NCBI GenBank assembly: GCA_019677205.1 | Contig: JAAMXY010000082.1 | Location: 1 to 15,585, forward strand | Length of the DNA stretch: 15,585 nt | Direction of reading: 5' to 3' | Source of the DNA: Pinguiococcus pyrenoidosus | Lineage: Eukaryota > Sar > Pinguiophyceae > Pinguiochrysidales > Pinguiochrysidaceae | Part shown: in pieces, positions 15,567 to 15,585 of the stretch | Layout of the letters: every line of letters begins with the position of its first letter | Numbering within the stretch: position 1 is the stretch's first letter | Position numbers and translations under genes: made by a program | The notes under the pieces: generated by a model | What the model was told of the DNA's origin: nothing | The model's input: only the letters and a program-made list of their open reading frames with translations | Database searches by the model: none

Positions 15567-15585
15567 ATCCTTGCGATCATCACAG

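Overview
This is nuclear DNA of a eukaryotic alga, probably one with a complex (secondary) plastid of red-algal origin. Six GT-AG introns of 39-162 bp can be placed in four genes. Three proteins begin with secretory signal peptides followed by transit-peptide-like stretches, and in two of these the predicted cleavage point is Ala|Phe, the 'ASAFAP'-type signal of red-derived complex plastids. The other genes (fused DHFR-TS, eIF3i, PPP1R11, NME7) are typical eukaryotic housekeeping or flagellar genes. NME7 implies a flagellated stage or at least gamma-tubulin/axoneme biology. The lineage cannot be fixed from the window. Coding DNA is GC-rich, introns are sparse, and intergenic gaps are short (37-167 bp between convergent genes, 314-547 bp elsewhere).

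Layout, left to right: (1) 3' part of an unrecognised gene with a poly-Ala run and a tetrapeptide repeat (+, to 778); (2) a small secreted or plastid-targeted protein of unknown function (-, 892-1443); (3) type IIA DNA topoisomerase lacking the usual C-terminal domain (+, 1758-5522); (4) nuclear-encoded photosystem II assembly factor Psb28 (-, 5560-6081); (5) eIF3 subunit i (+, 6433-7766, three exons); (6) NME7-like DM10/NDK protein (-, 7934-9010); (7) protein phosphatase 1 inhibitor-3, PPP1R11/YPI1 family (-, 9551-9991, two exons); (8) a large, unusual PPP-family Ser/Thr phosphatase (+, 10539-12596); (9) bifunctional DHFR-thymidylate synthase (-, 12721-14379, three exons); (10) YGGT/YlmG-CCB3 plastid membrane protein (+, 14833-15348).

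Genes alternate strand almost perfectly, giving four divergent promoter regions and four tight convergent ends. Three of the divergent promoters hold a short AT-rich island (about 76-85% A+T) in otherwise GC-rich DNA, and several carry 8-mers matching the E2F consensus, including one upstream of DHFR-TS and a helically phased pair between psb28 and eIF3i. Topoisomerase II and DHFR-TS serve DNA replication. The PP1 inhibitor and the PPP phosphatase share a divergent promoter. Psb28 and the YGGT protein serve the thylakoid. I see no mobile element, CRISPR array, rRNA or tRNA, and no obvious defence or secondary-metabolite system. The most unusual points are the topoisomerase and phosphatase architectures, the nuclear psb28, the 39-nt stop-containing intron, and minisatellites lying across stop codons.
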